A stretch of 64,000 nucleotides of DNA from Okapia johnstoni (GCA_024291935.2 CM044315.1:80272385-80336384); one strand, 5' to 3'. Numbered from the stretch's first letter, positions 10,475 to 22,795 are shown. A program made the numbers and translations. Notes: a model not told the origin generated them from the sequence alone.

Positions 10475-12144
10475 TCTGATCATCCTTCCCCTCATCCACA
10501 TTGCTACAGTAGCCTGAACCTCATGGCTGCATTGTGAAATATCAATCTATTGCAGTCAACCACAGAAAAATGGGTTAATTGCCTTTAACAGGCCAGTAAA
10601 GTCTCCCTGATACTCACAGGCAGCACCTATGGTACAAGCACCACCATCTTCAACTAAAAATTAAGACCTGATGCATGGAGATGCTCTCCTCATGAGGTAA
10701 AGTCATTCTGGGGCTCCCATATGGATGCAATGGCAGCAAGTTGAAGAGTCAGTATCTTCCCTTTCTGTTCACTGTCAACAACAGAGTGCTGTGGGGCAGG
10801 CAGACAGCCTGAGATAGGGGAGAGCTGGGCTCCACTAAGCCTGGGTGATCTGAGTCAAAGCGGTGGGTGTGCTGATTTCTGTGTCCCGCACTGTCAATAC
10901 AGGCAAGCATGTGAGCACTTCGGCATGCGTGCACAGTATTGTGCCTCTCCTGGAGGAGGTGTGTATTTGAGTTATATGGGGTGTGCCTATGAACCTGCCA
11001 CAGGGTGTGTGTCCTCAGGAAACTGTCATGCTCTCATCAGCCCAGCATGCACCTGGAGACCCTGATGGTCCGCTGCTCCTGCATGCCCAGAGCTTGGGGT
11101 CTTTCAGTGGCCTCTGCTCATCTCTCTCTGAGACAGGATGTGGGCACAGGAAACAGACATCTTTTCTATGACCCTGGACCACCCTAAATGAGGAAGGAGC
11201 ATCTACTGCAAACTCTTTGCTGCACACATTTAAAGCAACTGGCAAAGTCCTCTGGATGCTGCATCCCACTGCTGTTTCCCAGACCACAGGTCCCTAGAAG
11301 AGCTTCTTGAGATCTTCCCACAATACTGAGATATTCCAGTGCCCTCCTCAGACACACCCTCCCCCATCTCATCAGGCTCCACTTCAACTGTAGCCAGTGC
11401 TGAGAGCAGAAAGGATGATAGAGGGGGAGGGATTGGTACCTGAGCCTAGCGTTTGTCCCGCGGAGTCAAAGGAGAGAACCACTGAATCTGCAACACAAGA
11501 GGACAAGTTCATTTCTTTCTCCTTCTTACAGTAAAAACAAAACAAAACCAAAAAGAGCAAGCTCTCACTGGCATTGCCCAAACCCTCTCCCAAGGAAAGG
11601 TCAACAGGACTGGAATCAGCTGCACAGACAGCCTCCACAGGTCCGTCCCACCCATCCACTGGGCCAGGAGGCCCTGAGGAGCCCAGCCCCAGCCTCCTGC
11701 CACTGGGAGGAACATCTCAGGGCAGAGACATGCCTCAAATTCTTCAGAAGCATTTCCTGCCAAATTAGGGGACAAATTTACTTCTTTTTCCTTCTCACAC
11801 TGAAAATAAAATTAAAGCAAAAGAAAACTTCCCTCCTGCATCTGGTTAAAGGCACCAACATTTTCCTTTGCCTTACTTTCTTTTCCTATTATTATATCCA
11901 GTTGTTTTTTATTTCCTCCCCCAAAAGGCATCAAGTGACTTAAAGGAATTTACAGTATACACTGGAATTTTACAAGTGAAGAAATCAAAGGAAGGAAAAA
12001 TCTTATATAGTCAGGGGAATGTTAGTGCACAAAATGCATGCCGTGAGGACCTAACCAAACACTACAGGTCGAATCAAAGAAGTCTGAGCTCCCAAACAGC
12101 TAAATAAAGGAGAAAACGAACTAGATTGAGGGCTCACAGTATAT
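10475..12144. other. Unassigned, relatively GC-rich sequence
   Basis: About 1.7 kb without a recognised repeat or gene. Open frames (for example 11015-11287, 11384-11659, 11509-11775 on the minus strand) overlap in several frames and show no domain, signal or splice context. It is the largest candidate single-copy block in the left third of the window. Confidence 0.5.
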
Positions 12145-12560
12145 CCATTCATTCATTTATTCAACTATTCAGTAAATATTTATTGAGCATCTACTACATG
12201 CAAGATACTATACTATGACTTTGCAATTCAGACACCAAAAAAATGCATGGTCTCTACCCTCGTGGATCTGTCATCAGTCTAAGAGAAAAAAAGGTACCCA
12301 ACAACAACTTATTCAACTGAAAACTGATGAAGTAAAAACAACAACAACAAAGAGTGTGGGAAAAGCACTATTAGTTTGGAAGGGGAGTGTATATTGGTTA
12401 GGGAAGGCTTCCCTAAAGAAGTGACACCTGAACTACAAGCTGAAGGATATGTAGGATATGTAGGGGTTAAACCCGACAAGAAGGGAATGGGCATTCCAGG
12501 CAGAGGGTGCCCTGTGTGGAGACCTGAAGCAGGATTGGACAGGGTGCCTCAGAGCAACCA
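12145..12560 (-). repeat. L2-type element, antisense
   Basis: Begins with 'ttcattcatttattcaac' and 'tattgagcatctactaca', then 'ggaaggcttccctaaaga' and 'gcattccaggcagaggg' in order. Same family and orientation as the elements at 4715 and 16885. Confidence 0.75.
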
Positions 12561-13101
12561 GAAGTATAAAAGCAAATACTATATAGCGATCAGAAAGAAA
12601 TTCCTCTTATAGGTCTTAATAAACGGGGATGCTGCTCCACGTTGAAGATTGTTAATTTCTACAACATTTCTATTATATGATAAGTGTGAATCTTTTATGG
12701 CTGTTTCCTACAACAGGAGCCAATACAAATGATGGCATAAAGCCAACACACAGCTCAATAAATGCAAATTATTAATACAAGGGACACCAAGACAATTTAA
12801 GGCCCAACATAACCCCAGAGACACCAGACTCAAAGAGGATCACATTCAAAAGGCTCACTTACTACAAAGGAATGCTAGCTGGCTGCCTATAGGAACAGCA
12901 TCTGCACCCCAGGGAGCATCCCACCCCAGCAGGATCCTTCAGATCTCAGGTGTACGTCATTTTCCTTGTACTGTACATGGAAATCTGACACAAAAGTTAC
13001 CAAAACTGTAAGTTACATCTGTCCCACTGCTAGACTATAAGCTCCATAAAGACAGTCACTATGGATGCTTTGTTCACTGATATGTTACCAGCATAACACT
13101 T
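12561..13101. other. Unassigned sequence
   Basis: No recognised repeat or gene. Confidence 0.5.
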
Positions 13102-13304
13102 GGTGCATGCTCAGTCACTTAGTCATATCCAACTCTTTGCCACCCTATAGCCTGCCAGGCTCCTCTATCCATGGGGATTCTACAGGCAAGAATACTGCAG
13201 TTTCCGTGCTCTCCTCCAGGGGATCTTCCCTGACCCAGGGATTGAACCGGCGTCTCTTATGTCTCCTGCATTGGCAGGCGGGTTCTTTACCACTAGTGCC
13301 ACCT
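13102..13304 (-). mobile_element. Bov-tA SINE, antisense
   Basis: Reverse Bov-tA: 'gctcagtcacttagtcat', 'ccaggctcctctatccatg', 'caagaatactg', then the tRNA-like head ('cctgcattggcaggcgg', 'tttaccactagtgccacc'). Confidence 0.92.
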
Positions 13305-13399
13305 TTGCCTTTTGTGGATATCTGCCTATCCTTCTTTTGCTGGGAGTGTTCTGAAAGCCCCCTTATCCACACTTAACCTCCAACTTAGTCTACTTTCAT

Positions 13400-13666
13400 C
13401 ATCTTTTATACTGCTGCGTGATTTTTCTAAAAAGTATACCTGACCACGTCTTTGCTCTTGATTAAAATGGTTCAGTGGCTTCCTCTAGCCTGAAAGATAA
13501 AGTCCAAGCTCTGACCTTCAAGGTCTTTACCATTCTGGCTCATTTATGACCTGTAATATACCCCATGTTCCAGATATGCTAAACTGTTTCTATTTTTCCA
13601 AAGAGATCTTCACCTTCATGTTTTCAGACATCTGACATACTGTTTTCTCTGCCTGCTTACATAGAA
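13400..13666 (+). repeat. L2-type element, sense, left half
   Basis: Sense L2-like order ('cagtggcttcctctagcc', 'aaagtccaagctctgacc', 'tctgcctgctta'). Interrupted by the Bov-A2 at 13667 and resumed at 13945. The last 12 bases are the left target duplication. Confidence 0.6.
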
Positions 13667-13944
13667 GAGAAGGCAATGGCACCCCACTCCAATACTCTTG
13701 CCTAGAAAATCCCATGGATGGAGGAGCCTGGTAGGCTGCAGTCCATGGGGCCGCTAAGAGTAGGACACAACTGAGTGACTTCACTTTCACTTTTCACTTT
13801 CATGCATTGGAGAAGGAAATGGCAACCCACTCCAGTGTTCTTGCCTGGAGAATCCCAGGGACGGGGGAGCCTGGTGGGCTGCTGTCTATGGGGTCACACA
13901 GAGTCGGACACGACTGAAGTGACTTAGCAGCAGCAGCAGCAGCA
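13667..13944 (+). mobile_element. Bov-A2 dimeric SINE with (AGC)n tail
   Basis: Two Bov-A monomers in tandem ('gagaaggcaatggcacccc', later 'ggagaaggaaatggcaacc') joined by the 'cactttcacttttcac' linker, ending in an AGC microsatellite at 13926-13944. Flanked by a perfect 12-bp duplication, gcttacatagaa, at 13655-13666 and 13945-13956. This is textbook ruminant Bov-A2. Confidence 0.97.
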
Positions 13945-14225
13945 GCTTACATAGAAAAACTCCCACTTTTATATTAAGACCCAAAGAGATCATCCCTTCT
14001 TCTTGAAGCCTTCTCTGGTCAATTCTGCCCCTTCTCTGTAGGCCATCACTGCACTGCTATTATGGCATTTGTCATAGTGCATATAATCCTATTTTTACTC
14101 TTGCTCTTCTCTCATTAAACTGCATGTCCCCTGAGGACAAGGACTGTCTATTCATTTTGAGGCTTTGATGTCAAGTGCACTGACTGACACACAGAAACTG
14201 GTCAACATGCTCATTAAACAAAGGA
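13945..14225 (+). repeat. L2-type element, sense, right half
   Basis: Resumes with 'cttgaagccttctctgg', 'tatggcatttgtcatagtg' and 'gtcccctgaggacaaggac', the standard L2 3' region. Confidence 0.75.
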
Positions 14226-15064
14226 ATAAACTAGTAAATGTCTTTGCTTCCTTTCAAAGGTGATGTTATCTGAGTGATATTTCACAAACTGGTGAGGGGA
14301 GAGATCTATTCTGCACAGAGATTCTCATTCAATTCAAGTCAACCTTGAAATGTCCTTGTACCAGAAAGATTCAGAGGTTCAAGCCCAGCCTCATCCTTGG
14401 AAGATGAAAGCATTCTCAGGAAGCAGTGCAGGGGGAATAAGGAAAGGGCCCCAGGCGCTTTCTAGGTGAGGGATCACAGTCACCTGGAGGAGATTAGCAA
14501 AGCCTTTCTGAGAAGCTGACTGCCCAGATGAGCAACAGTAAAAACACCATCTCAAATTTTTATTGCAGTTGACAAGTATTTTTCCAATTGCAATTTACCA
14601 ACCTTGTACACACAAGCAGTTCTGAAATAATATCTTTCAAAGTTTTCAATCTTTTTCTAGAAGAAAAAAGGCTACACGTTAACTAAAAGACTAAAACTTT
14701 AAAGTAAAAGGGAAAAAAAAGAAACCTAAATGGGAACAATGGTTGTCTCTCGGTGAAAGAATTATAAATGATATTTATTTCTGCAGTTTTGAAAAAGTTC
14801 TACAGTGAACATGTAACTTGTATTATCAAAGGGAAAAAAAGTTAGAAAAAAACTTTCTAATCCAGCTCTAGGATTTTAACCTCTAACTCATTGGTACCAA
14901 TGCAAAAGGATGGCAGGTTCTTGATTGCCTTCCTGATTCACTGTATGTGCTGACAAGCTATTTGGCTTTTCCCTTTCCCTTCATTCATGACACTTAACTA
15001 TACCTCAGTAACCTCAATTCCTAAATAGACCAGCTTTTAAAAAATTCTTTTCTTCTTCCTTCCT
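14226..15064. other. Unassigned; possible old LINE 3' tail
   Basis: A piece at about 14720-14840 ('aatggttgtctctcgg' and 'acagtgaacatgtaact') resembles an old LINE 3' end but is too decayed to name. The remainder shows nothing recognised. Confidence 0.4.
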
Positions 15065-15250
15065 TCTCACAAATATTATCAGGGGCCTATTATGTGCCAG
15101 GCCTGGTGATACTAGAGATATAAGCTGGTCTATCTAATCTATCCTATCTGATCGATCTATCTAGCAGACAGGAGCTGGTCTTTGCCTTCTAGCCAAGGAA
15201 GCAGAGATGTTAATTGGCACCTAGAAATAAAGCATGATAAGGCTGTGCAA
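15065..15250 (-). repeat. L2-type fragment with short ATCT tract
   Basis: Has 'ggggcctattatgtgccag' near the start and 'ctggtctttgccttctag' later. Between them is an imperfect tetranucleotide tract of ctat/atct units (about 15130-15165). Confidence 0.5.
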
Positions 15251-16079
15251 GAAGCAAGCACCAAACAGATAACAGTCTTATTGGAAAGAAAGAGTCAGAG
15301 TTTTTGTAAATATTATTTCCAGTGGTGGTGGAATGCTCGCAAGAGCGTGTGTCTTTAAACTGCAGAAGATGCAAGTAAGAGGGCAGAAACTTCAGGAGGA
15401 AATCAGGGACATATATCATGTTTTGTGTAATTTGGATGGATGTTGCTTTGAGCATTTAAGGCAGAGATTTGAGAATCAGTTTGGCCATTCATTTTTTGTG
15501 TTTATTCTGAAGGATGTAAGATCATTTGAGCTATAAACCACTTTGACAGCTAAAGGGAAAATTCAGTATTCAACAAATTGAAAAGTTTGTTTTGCAAGAA
15601 GCAGAGCAAGAATATCCAGACTTCTCCCTCTCAGGCTAACAAATATGTCATTTTTATTTCAAGCAACCCGGGCTCCAGCTGTTCCTGGTTCTGAGGCCAG
15701 AGGCAGCCATGTGGTGTGCTACACAAGTGACCGAACAGAATTCCAGACCAAAGCACAACAGAGCATTGCTACACACGACTTTGTTCAGTGAGGAAACCTA
15801 GAATTGACTAGAAACCTTTTATTATGGTCAGATGTTTCCTGTGTCTGGTTTCTGAAGTGGATAAAAAGAATATAAAGAGAGGATGAAGAACCAGGCCCAG
15901 TCTTTCCAGTTATTGGAGAGGCTTCCAAAAGTCATATTATGGGGTGAATAAGCTATGCTTTGGGTACTACTTTTCATGGCACACACTCAACACAAATATT
16001 CTGCTAGCCACCATAGGTATGCCCTAGAGATGGAAGAATTAATGAAAAAAAACCACAAAAACCTGTTCTGTCAAGTAGC
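15251..16079. other. Unassigned sequence
   Basis: No gene or repeat recognised over about 830 bases. Short frames on both strands near 15210-15536 have no domain. Confidence 0.5.
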
Positions 16080-16350
16080 TTACAACTAACAGGTAAAATA
16101 CAAACATATATAAAGCTAAGCATTATATAGTTACAATACCATACTGTATACTTGAAGTTTGTTGAAACAGTAGATATTAAATGTTATCACCACACACATA
16201 CACGCAAAAAGGTAACTATGTGAGGTGATAGATGTGCTAACTAGCCTTATTGTGGTAATCATTTCACATTATATACATCTTTCAAACAATCACATTGTAT
16301 GCTTTAAACTTACACAATGCTATTTGTCAATAATAACCCAATAAAGCTGA
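16080..16350 (+). repeat. Old L1 3' UTR and end, sense
   Basis: Sense L1M-type 3' end: 'tgtgaggtgatagatgtg', 'gtggtaatcatttcacat', and the terminal 'ccaataaagctga'. A BovB is inserted exactly at this end. Confidence 0.8.
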
Positions 16351-16830
16351 GACATTATTTTGCTGACAAAGGTCCATCTAATCAAAGCTATGGTTTTTCC
16401 AGTAGTCATGTAGGGATGTGAGAGCTGGACCATAAAGAAGGCTGAGTGCTGAAGAATTGATGCTTTTGAACTGTGGTGTTGGAGAAGACTCTTGAGAGTC
16501 TCTTGGACTGCAAGGAGATCAAACCTGTCAATCCTAAAGGAAATCAACCCTGAATATTCACTGGAAGGACAGATACTGAAGCTGAAGCTCCAATACTTCG
16601 GCCACCTGATGTGACAAACTGACTCATTTGAAAAGACCCTGATGCTGGGAAAGATTGAAGGCAGGAGGAGAGGGGGATGGCAGAAGATGAGATGGTTGGA
16701 TGGCATCACTGATTCGAAGGACATGAGTTTGAGCAAGCTCCAGGAGATGGTGATGGACAGGGAAGCCTGGCGTGCTGCAGTCCATGGGGTTGCAAAGAGT
16801 CAGACACGACTGAGTGACTGAACTGAACTG
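16351..16830 (+). mobile_element. BovB LINE 3' part, sense
   Basis: 5'-truncated BovB covering the ORF2 C-terminal region and the 3' end ('gactgaactgaactg'). Flanked by an 8-bp repeat, aaagctga, at 16343-16350 and 16831-16838. No intact frame: the reverse of the copy shows the usual incidental frame, 16320-16736, which is not coding. Confidence 0.95.
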
Positions 16831-16884
16831 AAAGCTGAAGGGGGGAAGCTAAGTATAATGTATAGGTATGGAAATAAGGGGGAT

Positions 16885-17660
16885 ATTTCATTGTTCATTA
16901 ATTCAACATATTAATTAAGCAACTACTATATACCAGACTTAGGGATACAATGGTAAAGAAGAACAAAAATGCTCCTATTCTCAAGGAATTTATATTTTAA
17001 TCAGGGAGACTGAAAAAAAAAACAGTAAATAAATGAACAAAATAATTTCTGATAGTGATTAAGTGGCATGAAGAATATCCAGTGATGTAATAGTGATCAC
17101 AGGTAGAAGTACAGGCAAAGCTAGATTGGGTGTTTTGGGAAGACTTCTCTGAGGAGGCGACATATGACTGAGACTGGAAGGCAGGAATCCGCCAAGAAAA
17201 GACCCAAGGAAAAAGTTTCAGGTGGAAGGAAAGCAAGTACAGTAATCTTGGTACCTTTAGGAAACAGAGAGAAGGCCAGTGTTGCTGGAACACAGAGCAT
17301 GAAAAACACAAGGGGGTGTGTGACGCGGGGTCAGAGAGGAAGACAGGAGCCAAATCTATAGGAGCCTTTATGTAAGAGGCCATAGCGAGACATCTGCACG
17401 GTATTTCAATAGCAGGAGAAGCCCCTGCTTAAAACTAGGGGAGAAACTGATCTGATTTATATTCTTAAACATAAATGTTCATTGCTATGCAGGAGCTAAA
17501 CTGACCGTTCTGGCAACACAGTAAAAGGTAGATTGGAGAGAGAGAGAGAGAGAGAGACTGAAGGCCAGACAACTGGTAGACAAGAACGTAACATTCCAGA
17601 GGAGAAATGATGGTGGCCTGAACAAAGGCAGTGGCAACAAATACAAAAAACAAAAGCCAG
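16885..17660 (-). repeat. L2-type element, antisense, with (GA)n
   Basis: Long antisense copy: 'caactactatataccag', 'gggaagacttctctgagg', 'gaaactgatctgattta', 'gagaaatgatggtggcctg'. A GA microsatellite sits at about 17535-17558 within it. Small open frames across it are incidental. Confidence 0.75.
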
Positions 17661-17802
17661 CGGATGCTAATAATGTTTAAAAGGGAACATTTATAGGTCT
17701 AGTGACTTGTGGGACGTAAGTAAGAGATTAGGAAGAAGGAGGATTATATATATCTAAATTCTGGGCTTGGGCATATAGATGCTGATATTTGCTTTAATGG
17801 GA
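17661..17802. other. Unassigned spacer
   Basis: Short spacer between the L2-type element and the next BovB. Nothing recognised. Confidence 0.5.
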
Positions 17803-18249
17803 GTTCAGTTCAGTTCAGTCGCTCAATCGTGTCCGACTCTTTGCGACCCCATGAATTGCAGCACGCCAGGCCTTTCTGTCCATCAACAACTCCCGGAGTC
17901 TACCCAAACCCATGTCCATCGAGTCGGTGATGCCATCCAACCATCTCATCCTCTGTTGTCCCCTTCTCTTCCCACCCCCTATCCTACCCAGAATTAGGGT
18001 CTTTTCCAATGAGTCAACCCTTCGCATGAGGTGGCCAAAGTATTGGAGTTTCAGCTTCAACATCAGTCCTTTCAATGAACACCTAGGATTGATCTCTTTT
18101 AGGATGGATTGATTGGATCTCCTTGCAGTCTAAGGGACTCTCAAGAGTCTTCTCCAACACCACAGTTCAAAAGCATCAATTCTTCGGCGCTCAGCTTTCT
18201 TCACCGTCCAACTCTCACATCCATACATGACCACTGGAAAAACCATAGT
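17803..18249 (-). mobile_element. BovB LINE 3' part, antisense
   Basis: Begins with the reversed BovB 3' end ('agttcagttcagtcgctc') and stops at 'gaaaaaccatag'. The minus-strand frame 17815-18075 retains the C-terminal motifs [15 protein letters not shown] and [19 protein letters not shown]. It forms an inverted pair with the sense copy at 16351. Confidence 0.95.
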
Positions 18250-19440
18250 AGCCTTCATCTAAGCCATATGACCCTGCCTCTCCTCTGGTCAGACAACTGG
18301 CACAGGTGAGCACCTGATCCATGAGAAGGCAATCCATAGACTGATCATCCACCTAAAATGCAGACAGCTTCTACCTTTTACAGACTTGAGTTGGGATGCA
18401 CAGAGCTGGGGCTGTTGGCAGGAAATACAAGCAAACAAGCAGATAAGAACAGAGGCTGGGAGGCTATGGACTGGAATTGATGCTGGGCCTTAGGGGCCCA
18501 TGTTCGTGGTTGAGCATCACAGTGAAGAGCCACAACCCTGTTGTTGAGGACAAGACACCAGAGCTGCCTTGGATCCAGAATATTGTTTCGGTGCAGTCAA
18601 CTATCCCATGCATCATCTTTCCATGAGACCCTGAGATTTAGCTTTTAGTTCCTAGGGACTTGGCCTATAATTGAGGTTCTCATTTTCAAGTCTCTTGCTA
18701 TCTTGGAGCTGTCTATAGTTTGAGTGGACTCACTTCCTTTACCTTCCAGCCTGCATGCTTTAATACCCTGGAGCACTTTCTGCCTTCCCAATAACCTGCT
18801 CCAAGCACAACTCACCCTGAGAGTCTAACTCTCAGGAGAAGTAGAAGGCCCTACTTGGATGTTGGGTCTAATCTATGTTTTCCAATCTAACTTCATGAAA
18901 GAGCTCTCAATTTTGGGTATTTACTGTTCCACCAGCAAAACTGATACTTTAATAGCCATATGGCTACCTGTGTCTTGTTCTACTCTCTCCACTGCTTAGA
19001 TTCTGAAGAAATCTAACTCCTAGTCTGAGTCCCTCGATTTATTCCCTTTCAACCCTAACCCCAAACAAACATAACATGAGTTTTGAAGATTCCTGAGATA
19101 CATAGAGAAATGAGATTCCTGAAGACACACAGAGGAAAAAAAAGCCCAAGGACAGAAAATGAAACACAAGCATTGATTTAGAAGAATGTGGTATATCGAA
19201 GAGATATGAGTAAAATAATTAGAGATAGGAGTAGCAGGACAGAGGAAGCCAGAGGAGGTAAGAATTGTTGGTAAAAAGGAGGATCTAAATGTGGCAAAGA
19301 GGAAGAAAAGCTGATGAATGAATAGATACTGCAGAATCTCTCACTGGGAAGGCATTTGTAACTTTAGTGGGACTGAACTGTGAGTGCGTTAAGTGGAGGC
19401 TGTTGACTTAGCAGACTTACTTCAAGAAGTCTCTCCCTAG
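18250..19440. other. Unassigned sequence
   Basis: About 1.2 kb with no recognised repeat, RNA gene or coding gene. Confidence 0.5.
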
Positions 19441-19780
19441 GTTCATGTAATCAATTTATCAAACATACACAGAGTTCTTCCAAACTCAAGAGACTGTATG
19501 GAAAGATCAGACAAGGTCCCTGACAATGAAAGAATTTATGAACCATCAGGAGGGGAATACAAAGATATAAATAACTATATTACAAGCCTCCAGAGAAGTT
19601 GCCCTAGGAGTTAAGAGGCAAGAGGGAGAATTTTTTCTGGGAGAAGCTGGTAAGACTTGAAGGAGAGGGTATTTGAGCTGGTGTGAAGTAAACTCATGGA
19701 CAGGCTGTGCTGGTCATGTGAGAACACTGAAGGAGAGGCATTGAAGCATGGAAAGTAAGGGGTGTGTAGTTTCAGGAAGG
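19441..19780 (-). repeat. Possible L2-type fragment, antisense
   Basis: Weak resemblance: 'acaaggtccctgacaatg', 'ttctgggagaagctgg', 'tatttgagctggtgtgaag'. Order and spacing fit the antisense L2-type pattern seen elsewhere in the window. Confidence 0.4.
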
Positions 19781-20749
19781 TAAAATTGTACCTAAATAAT
19801 ATATTAGGGTTTCTTTTAGGAGGTAAAAATGCATGTGATTAAAAGAGAACTAGTCAATACAACCTGTTTAGACTTTCAAAAAAGGCTTTGACACATCAAA
19901 GACTATTTTTAAAAAGTGAGTCACCATGAAATTGCAGAAGAAATTGCTATGTCATCCAGGAGACAAAAGGCACTTGGCTGAGGATCAGGGGCAGGACAAC
20001 CCCTAGGGCATCAGCACCCACAGGGAGACCAGGAAGTCTGAGAGTAGCTAGATTTATACTACCAACTGCCCTCTAAGAGGGTGGGGAAAGGGGGAAAGGG
20101 CGGCACTGCTTACAAACACCTGCTGTTGCAATAGAAGGTGGATTGAAAATGGTACTAGGTGTGTGTTGAGACTGAGAATGAGATGCTAGGATGAAGTTTG
20201 GAACTTCAGGGACCTGGGAAAGTGTTAGTCGTGGTGCCCCAGAAATAGGAAAGAGCTGGGTTTAGTGCACAAACCATAGTTTGCTGAACCTTGATTTAGA
20301 TTACACGTACACCTCGCTCCCTTCCAAACCCCTCCAAATGACAGAAAAGGTCATTTGTTTGTTATAAATCAGAAGTACACAGGAATAGAAAATGGAGAAG
20401 AGACATCAGCAACAGAAGTTTTGGAAAGCAGATAAATAAGTGGAACTTATTCAGCAAAACCAGGAAAGGTGAATCCTACAGTAGTAGTGGGAAAAGCTGA
20501 ACTATATCCTAAAATACACCACAGAACTCCCCAAAGGCTCAATCACTGGCAGCACCAGGTACCACCAGAAGTAGGAGAGAAGATGATATTAAAAAAAACA
20601 AACCTCCCTCTTAAGTGTAGGCTGACAGCCAAGACCACAGGGCATTAGAAGAAAGTATCTAATATGATGATAGAGACCAAACAAATGAAAAATAAATGCA
20701 ATGTGGAAAAAGAGAAAACACATGTGACAGTGAAAATTTTTTAAAAATC
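19781..20749. other. Unassigned sequence
   Basis: No recognised element or gene. Confidence 0.5.
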
Positions 20750-21854
20750 ATTAAAATCCTCAGAGAGAAAATATTTTATTCAGGAAATAGATGCCATTTT
20801 TAAAAGAAAGGTACATTCAGTGAATTAAAACAAAAAATAACTCTTGGAAATTAAAAACAATAGTAGAAATAGAAAGGATTAAAAAATAAGTCAAGGAAAT
20901 GTAGTACAAAAGACAAAGATAGAATGTGGGAGACAAATTTTGGGGTTTTTTTTTTGTTTAATTAGAGCACCAGTTTAGGAAACACAACAATTGAATTATG
21001 GAAGTTCTAACAAAAGGAAATATTTAATAGAAGGGAGAAAATATTCAAAGAAATAATTAAATAACATTTCCCCATAACCAAAGAACTTGAGTTTTTTAAC
21101 CTACAAGGGCCCTCTTAGTGTACAGCACAAAATAAAAATAGCCCTCCAACAAGTATGTCATCATGAAATTTCAGAACACTCAAATTTTCAGAGAGAACAA
21201 AAGCAAAGAGATTTTATAAAAGTAATTTAAAAATCAGAGTGGCTTCAGATCTCTCAAGAAAAGCACTGAAAGCCTAAAATATAGTGGCACAACATCTTCA
21301 AAATTCTGAGGAAAATAATTTCCAACCAAGAATTCTATACCCAGCCAGACTATCAATTAAATATGAAATTAGAATAAAGACACTTTAATATGGGCAAAGT
21401 CTCAAAAATTTATTTCTCTTGCATCCTTTCTCAGAATATTATTAGAGGATGTGTTCTAGTAAATGAAGAATAAAAATTTTTTAAAAATGGACTCCAGGAA
21501 ATGAGATATACCAAAAGAGAAGGATGGTGAGGGAGACTCCAAGGTCATGCAGGGCAGTGGGGATAGACAGGAAATAGTCCAGAGCAGTGCAAGTCAGAAG
21601 GCCCCTAGAGAGATTTCTTCAAGAAAACGAAACTAATAGACTATCTAATGTGTTTGGACATAGAGAGCAGATTTATACAACTGAAGAGGGGTGCAGAGTT
21701 CAATTATTGATCAATACATAGAAAACTAAGCAAAATATAAAGCATGAATGTTACTGACTTCAGGGAAAATAAAGTGTTCTCTGAAAAGACAGTAATCATG
21801 GTAGTAGAATGGAAGTATGGACTTGATATCAGTAGTGCAGGAGCAGTGAGCGTG
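20750..21854 (+). repeat. HAL1 element, sense, left part
   Basis: Contains 'ccaaccaagaattctatac' and 'ccagccagactatcaatt', followed by 'taaagacactttaatatg' and 'ttctcttgcatcctttctc', the HAL1 (half-L1, ORF1-derived) signature. Interrupted by a Bov-tA at 21855. Confidence 0.7.
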
Positions 21855-22078
21855 CCTGAGTGTGTGCTCAGTTGCTCAGTCATGTCTGACACTTTGTGCT
21901 CCCATGGGCTGAAGTCCACCAGGCTCCTCTGTCCATGGAATTGCGCAGGAAAGAATAGTGGAGTGGATTGCCATTTCCTCCTCCAGCAGATCTTCCCAAC
22001 CAAGGGATCGAACCCATGTCTCCTGTGTCTCCTGCATTGGCAGGCAGATTCTTTACCACTATGCCACTTCAGAAGACT
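21855..22078 (-). mobile_element. Bov-tA SINE, antisense
   Basis: Full Bov-tA in reverse, ending in the tRNA-like head ('gcattggcaggcagattc'). Flanked by 12-bp repeats that differ at one base, at 21843-21854 (gcagtgagcgtg) and 22079-22090 (gcagtgagtgtg). First of two consecutive insertions in the HAL1. Confidence 0.95.
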
Positions 22079-22128
22079 GCAGTGAGTGTGATAGAGTACG
22101 AAATCTTCATCTTCCATTAGAGAAATGG

Positions 22129-22351
22129 ATGTGTGCTAAGTTGCTTCAGTCATGTCTGATCCTTTGCGGCCCTATGGACTGCAGCCCACCAGGCTCCTCT
22201 GTCCATGGAATTTTCTAAGCAAGAATACTGAAGTGGGTTGCCATGTCCTCCTCCAGAGGATCTTCCTGACCCAGGAATTGAACCCTCATCTCTTTACATC
22301 TCCAGCAATGGCAGGTAGATTCTTTACTGCTAGCTCCACCTGGGAGCCCAC
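22129..22351 (-). mobile_element. Bov-tA SINE, antisense
   Basis: Second Bov-tA in the same orientation, 50 bases after the first. Candidate 8-bp duplication with one mismatch at 22121-22128 (agaaatgg) and 22352-22359 (agaaatag). Separate duplications mean two independent insertions, not a tandem copy. Confidence 0.93.
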
Positions 22352-22359
22352 AGAAATAG

Positions 22360-22690
22360 TTAATGTTCAAAACAGAAATATCAAAAATGAATCAATGATA
22401 CTGCAATAAAATAAAATTTTAATTAAATTAAAAGTTAAAAAGGAAATATCAAGAATGGCAATATAACTAGGTTGCTTTGAGATCTGGAGGTAAATATCAA
22501 ACAAATTAGGTTACAAGAGTTGAAAACAAATGCCTCTTGGAGGTAGGAAATCAAGTACTGGTGGTAATGAGGAAGTGATTTTCTTGTTCATTTTTGTTGG
22601 TAACAAGTCTTGTAGAATTGTCTTTTTGAACTATGCACATGTATAACTTTAATAAAAACAAATATTAAATTCACTTGCAAAAGATTACAA
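22360..22690 (+). repeat. HAL1 3' end, sense (probable continuation)
   Basis: Ends with 'gaactatgcacatgtata' and 'actttaataaaaac', which fits the HAL1/L1 3' terminus. Probably the same element as 20750-21854. Confidence 0.5.
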
Positions 22691-22795
22691 AGCCTGTGGT
22701 GGTAGGGCTGGAGCTTTAAATTTAGTCAATCTGGGTCTCTAACCTATATATCATATATCTACCAACAGGGTCAATGAAGAGTTTATTAGAAACCT

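Noticed and set aside
10911..10945. Segment with cttcggca resembling the start of U6 snRNA
   Set aside because: Only about eight bases agree and the rest of U6 is absent.
13926..13944. Tandem AGC repeats as a possible CRISPR-like or coding repeat
   Set aside because: They are the usual microsatellite tail of Bov-A2; there are no spacers and no cas genes, and the DNA is mammalian.
21704..22117. 137-residue minus-strand open frame
   Set aside because: It lies over a Bov-tA SINE and HAL1 sequence and shows no domain.
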